Shown in pieces: positions 12,812 to 13,970 of a DNA stretch of 13,970 nt; the stretch's first letter is position 1, and every line of letters begins with the position of its first letter. The notes under the pieces are model-generated. The model had not been told where the DNA came from, made no database searches, and saw only the letters and a list, made by a program, of their open reading frames with translations. Source of the stretch: an uncultured Oscillibacter sp. (GTDB lineage Bacteria; Bacillota; Clostridia; Oscillospirales; Oscillospiraceae); the NCBI RefSeq assembly GCF_910587525.1, contig NZ_CAJULS010000057.1, forward strand, positions 1-13,970, read 5' to 3'. The position numbers and the translations under genes are program-made.

Positions 12812-13052
12812 TCCGCGCGTACACCGTCTTGGGGTCACGCCGGGGAGCCGCCCCAGCCTGCCGGAGAGCGCCGAGACCACATCTGCCGGCGCGTCCATAG
12901 CCACGCTGATGATGTTGACTCTCTTTGTGTGATAGGGTACGCCCATCCGGCCAATGATATGCTTTCCATACTGGTGCAGCAGATCGTTCAGCGCCGTCAC
13001 CCCCCGCGCCCTCCTGTACGATCACCGCCACTACGGCCACGCGTGTCTCCAC
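12812..13052 (-). pseudogene. Broken gene for a TM1266-type iron-only hydrogenase system regulator
   Basis: The family is a small (about 80-residue) ACT/NikR-like putative regulator linked to [FeFe] hydrogenase maturation. The start is GTG at 13050-13052 with AAGGAGG 7 bp upstream, reading VETRVAVVAVIVQEGAG. The frame then shifts at a G6 run (C6 at 13000-13005 on the plus strand) into LNDLLHQYGKHIIGRMGVPY, VNIISVAMDAPADVVSALSG and LPGVTP, all hallmark segments. It shifts again at a C4 run (12831-12834 on the plus strand) before KTVYA, the expected last residues. No stop codon follows where the family ends; instead the hairpin-rich stretch begins. Losing one G and gaining one C would restore a single frame, so sequencing error at homopolymers is an alternative to true decay. 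Confidence 0.7.
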
Positions 13053-13079
13053 TTGCCTTCCTCCTTCCGCGGAACATAA

Positions 13080-13108
13080 AAACATCCCCTCCGCCGTCTG
13101 GCGGGGTG
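13080..13108 (-). terminator. Weak terminator between the two relic genes
   Basis: CCGCC (13091-13095) pairs with GGCGG (13100-13104) around GTCT, extended by two more G-C pairs across a bulge. On the minus strand ATGTTTTTATG follows. It could end transcription from the recombinase relic. A possible -10 (TAAAAT, 13128-13133) lies upstream without a convincing -35. Confidence 0.35.
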
Positions 13109-13156
13109 TGATAGGGAAGTATTTTAGTTTGAGGAGAAACGGTGTAACGGTAAGGG

Positions 13157-13795
13157 TTACGCCGCTTTCAACTTTGCCAGGGATACGGGGAGCATACCTA
13201 CGAAATTGTAAACAATATCAATCTTCTGTGTCCGTTTTCCGCTGGATTTGTCCGGGGCGTGTACCTCAATACGCTCGATGAACTCATTCACCAGGGCTGG
13301 GGTAAGTATATCAATATTGTTGTACTTCTTCACCAGAGCGATAAACTGCGCCATATTCACGGCTTGAGTCTGCTCCTTATCCGGTTCAATGCAGCCATAG
13401 GGAACCTGGGTACATAGCCGTTGACCGCTGTTGCCCTTATTGGTGAAAACTGCCCGTATCTTCTTTGATGTGTCACAGGGATAGAACCCGTTGAAAAGTT
13501 CCCGAACCGCTACCATATCGTCAAGGCCCTTGGCGCTGTCTATGCCATCCGTCACAGCGATATAACGCACGTTGTAATCTTCTGTGAATCGCTCCATCAG
13601 AGCACCTACAATAAGGCGGTTTCGGCCTGGCCTGGAATGGTCCTTGACGATAATGGTTTTTACTCGGCCCTGTTCTACAAGGTCCATCATTTCTGTAAAG
13701 CCCGGACGCCCAAAATTGGTCCCGGTAAACCATCGTCCGAAAAGAAGAACACGTTGCTTAGACCCTGTTCCTTGCAGTATTTCAGTAAAAATTAC
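13157..13795 (-). pseudogene. Remnant of a large serine recombinase (transposon/ICE type), truncated, frameshifted and internally deleted
   Basis: Site-specific recombinase of the resolvase/TnpX class. The reading begins without a start near 13790 with LLKYCKEQGLSN-FFFSDDG, shifts frame at about 13722-13727 (one base missing in the expected GFTG), then continues TGTNFGRPGFTEMMDLVEQG and VKDHSRPGRN, the resolvase core. It runs through DTSKKIRAVF, then PYG, and jumps directly to FIALVKKYNNIDILTPALVNEF, then HAPDKSSGKRTQKIDIVYNFVG, the C-terminal DUF4368 region. The whole recombinase DNA-binding/zinc-ribbon middle (several hundred residues in intact relatives) is gone, as is the N-terminus with the catalytic Ser. 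It cannot be active. Base composition is clearly more AT-rich than the host genes, supporting foreign origin. Stop TAA at 13157-13159 sits in a small hairpin (13141-13163). Confidence 0.8.
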
Positions 13796-13799
13796 GCTG

Positions 13800-13970
13800 A
13801 GATGTATTGTGTAAAAGGTGGTTTCACCAGACCACTACATTACATTGACTGAGGTTCATTTGTGGCAAAATGGCACAGGCTGGGGAGGCGGTGATCGACC
13901 AGCAGAAGGGAACCGAAGCGGGAGCGTCCGGGGATGACCTGGGCGCTCCGTTCTCTTTATAGGCCCTCTG
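13800..13970. other. Right edge: no confident gene
   Basis: Two short open frames lie here. On the plus strand, ATG at 13870 gives 30 residues ending at 13962, without a ribosome site. On the minus strand a frame open from the edge ends at 13824 with ILPQMNLSQCNVVVW. Neither was recognised. The position just upstream of the recombinase relic suggests more mobile-element debris. Confidence 0.25.

Noticed and set aside
1..13970. CRISPR array, tRNA or rRNA genes
   Set aside because: No regularly spaced direct repeats, no tRNA cloverleaf arms with a T-loop GTTCRA pattern in context, and no rRNA-like stretch seen by eye.

Overview
The window reads as chromosomal DNA of a GC-rich, strictly anaerobic Clostridia bacterium, probably an Oscillospiraceae/Flavonifractor-like gut lineage. 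This is inferred from gene content and style, not from a database match: strong AGGAGG ribosome sites, TTG-N17-TATAAT-type promoters, a DUF4349 lipoprotein, a FatA-like acyl-ACP thioesterase, a remnant of a TM1266-type iron-only hydrogenase regulator, and a remnant of a transposon-type large serine recombinase.

Layout. Bases 1-395 (-) hold the N-terminal 131 residues of a type IIA topoisomerase B subunit, with its own promoter and a small DnaA-box cluster further upstream. Bases 684-3793 (-) hold a two-gene unit. The first gene is an 888-residue translation-factor GTPase of the Tet(M)/EF-G class with a YacP/Rae1-like NYN endoribonuclease domain fused at its C-terminus. The second is an overlapping signal-peptidase-II-like gene. 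A 593-bp divergent spacer (3794-4386) carries promoters, a 13-bp GC palindrome and a relic of a SUKH (SMI1/KNR4) immunity-type gene. On the + strand come a Cof-type HAD phosphatase and an acyl-ACP thioesterase. On the - strand follow a UlaG-like metallo-hydrolase, a DUF4349 lipoprotein and a CobD/HisC-like aminotransferase. Then there is a + strand FMN-dependent alpha-hydroxy-acid-oxidizing enzyme with a cysteine-rich N-terminus. From 10090 to 12465 (-) lies a tightly overlapping ABC importer operon (binding lipoprotein, permease, short ATPase). The right end is decayed: a hairpin-rich non-coding stretch, a frameshifted hydrogenase-regulator relic, and a 5'-truncated, frameshifted, internally deleted serine recombinase.

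The genes do not form one pathway. Most are housekeeping or accessory metabolism separated by good bidirectional terminators. The lipoprotein-processing LspA-like enzyme has two likely substrates in the window (the DUF4349 protein and the ABC binding protein), but this is only a general link. The observation most worth following is the fusion of a ribosome A-site GTPase with an A-site-type endoribonuclease. The SUKH relic, recombinase relic and hydrogenase-regulator relic mark old mobile-element or gene-decay activity.
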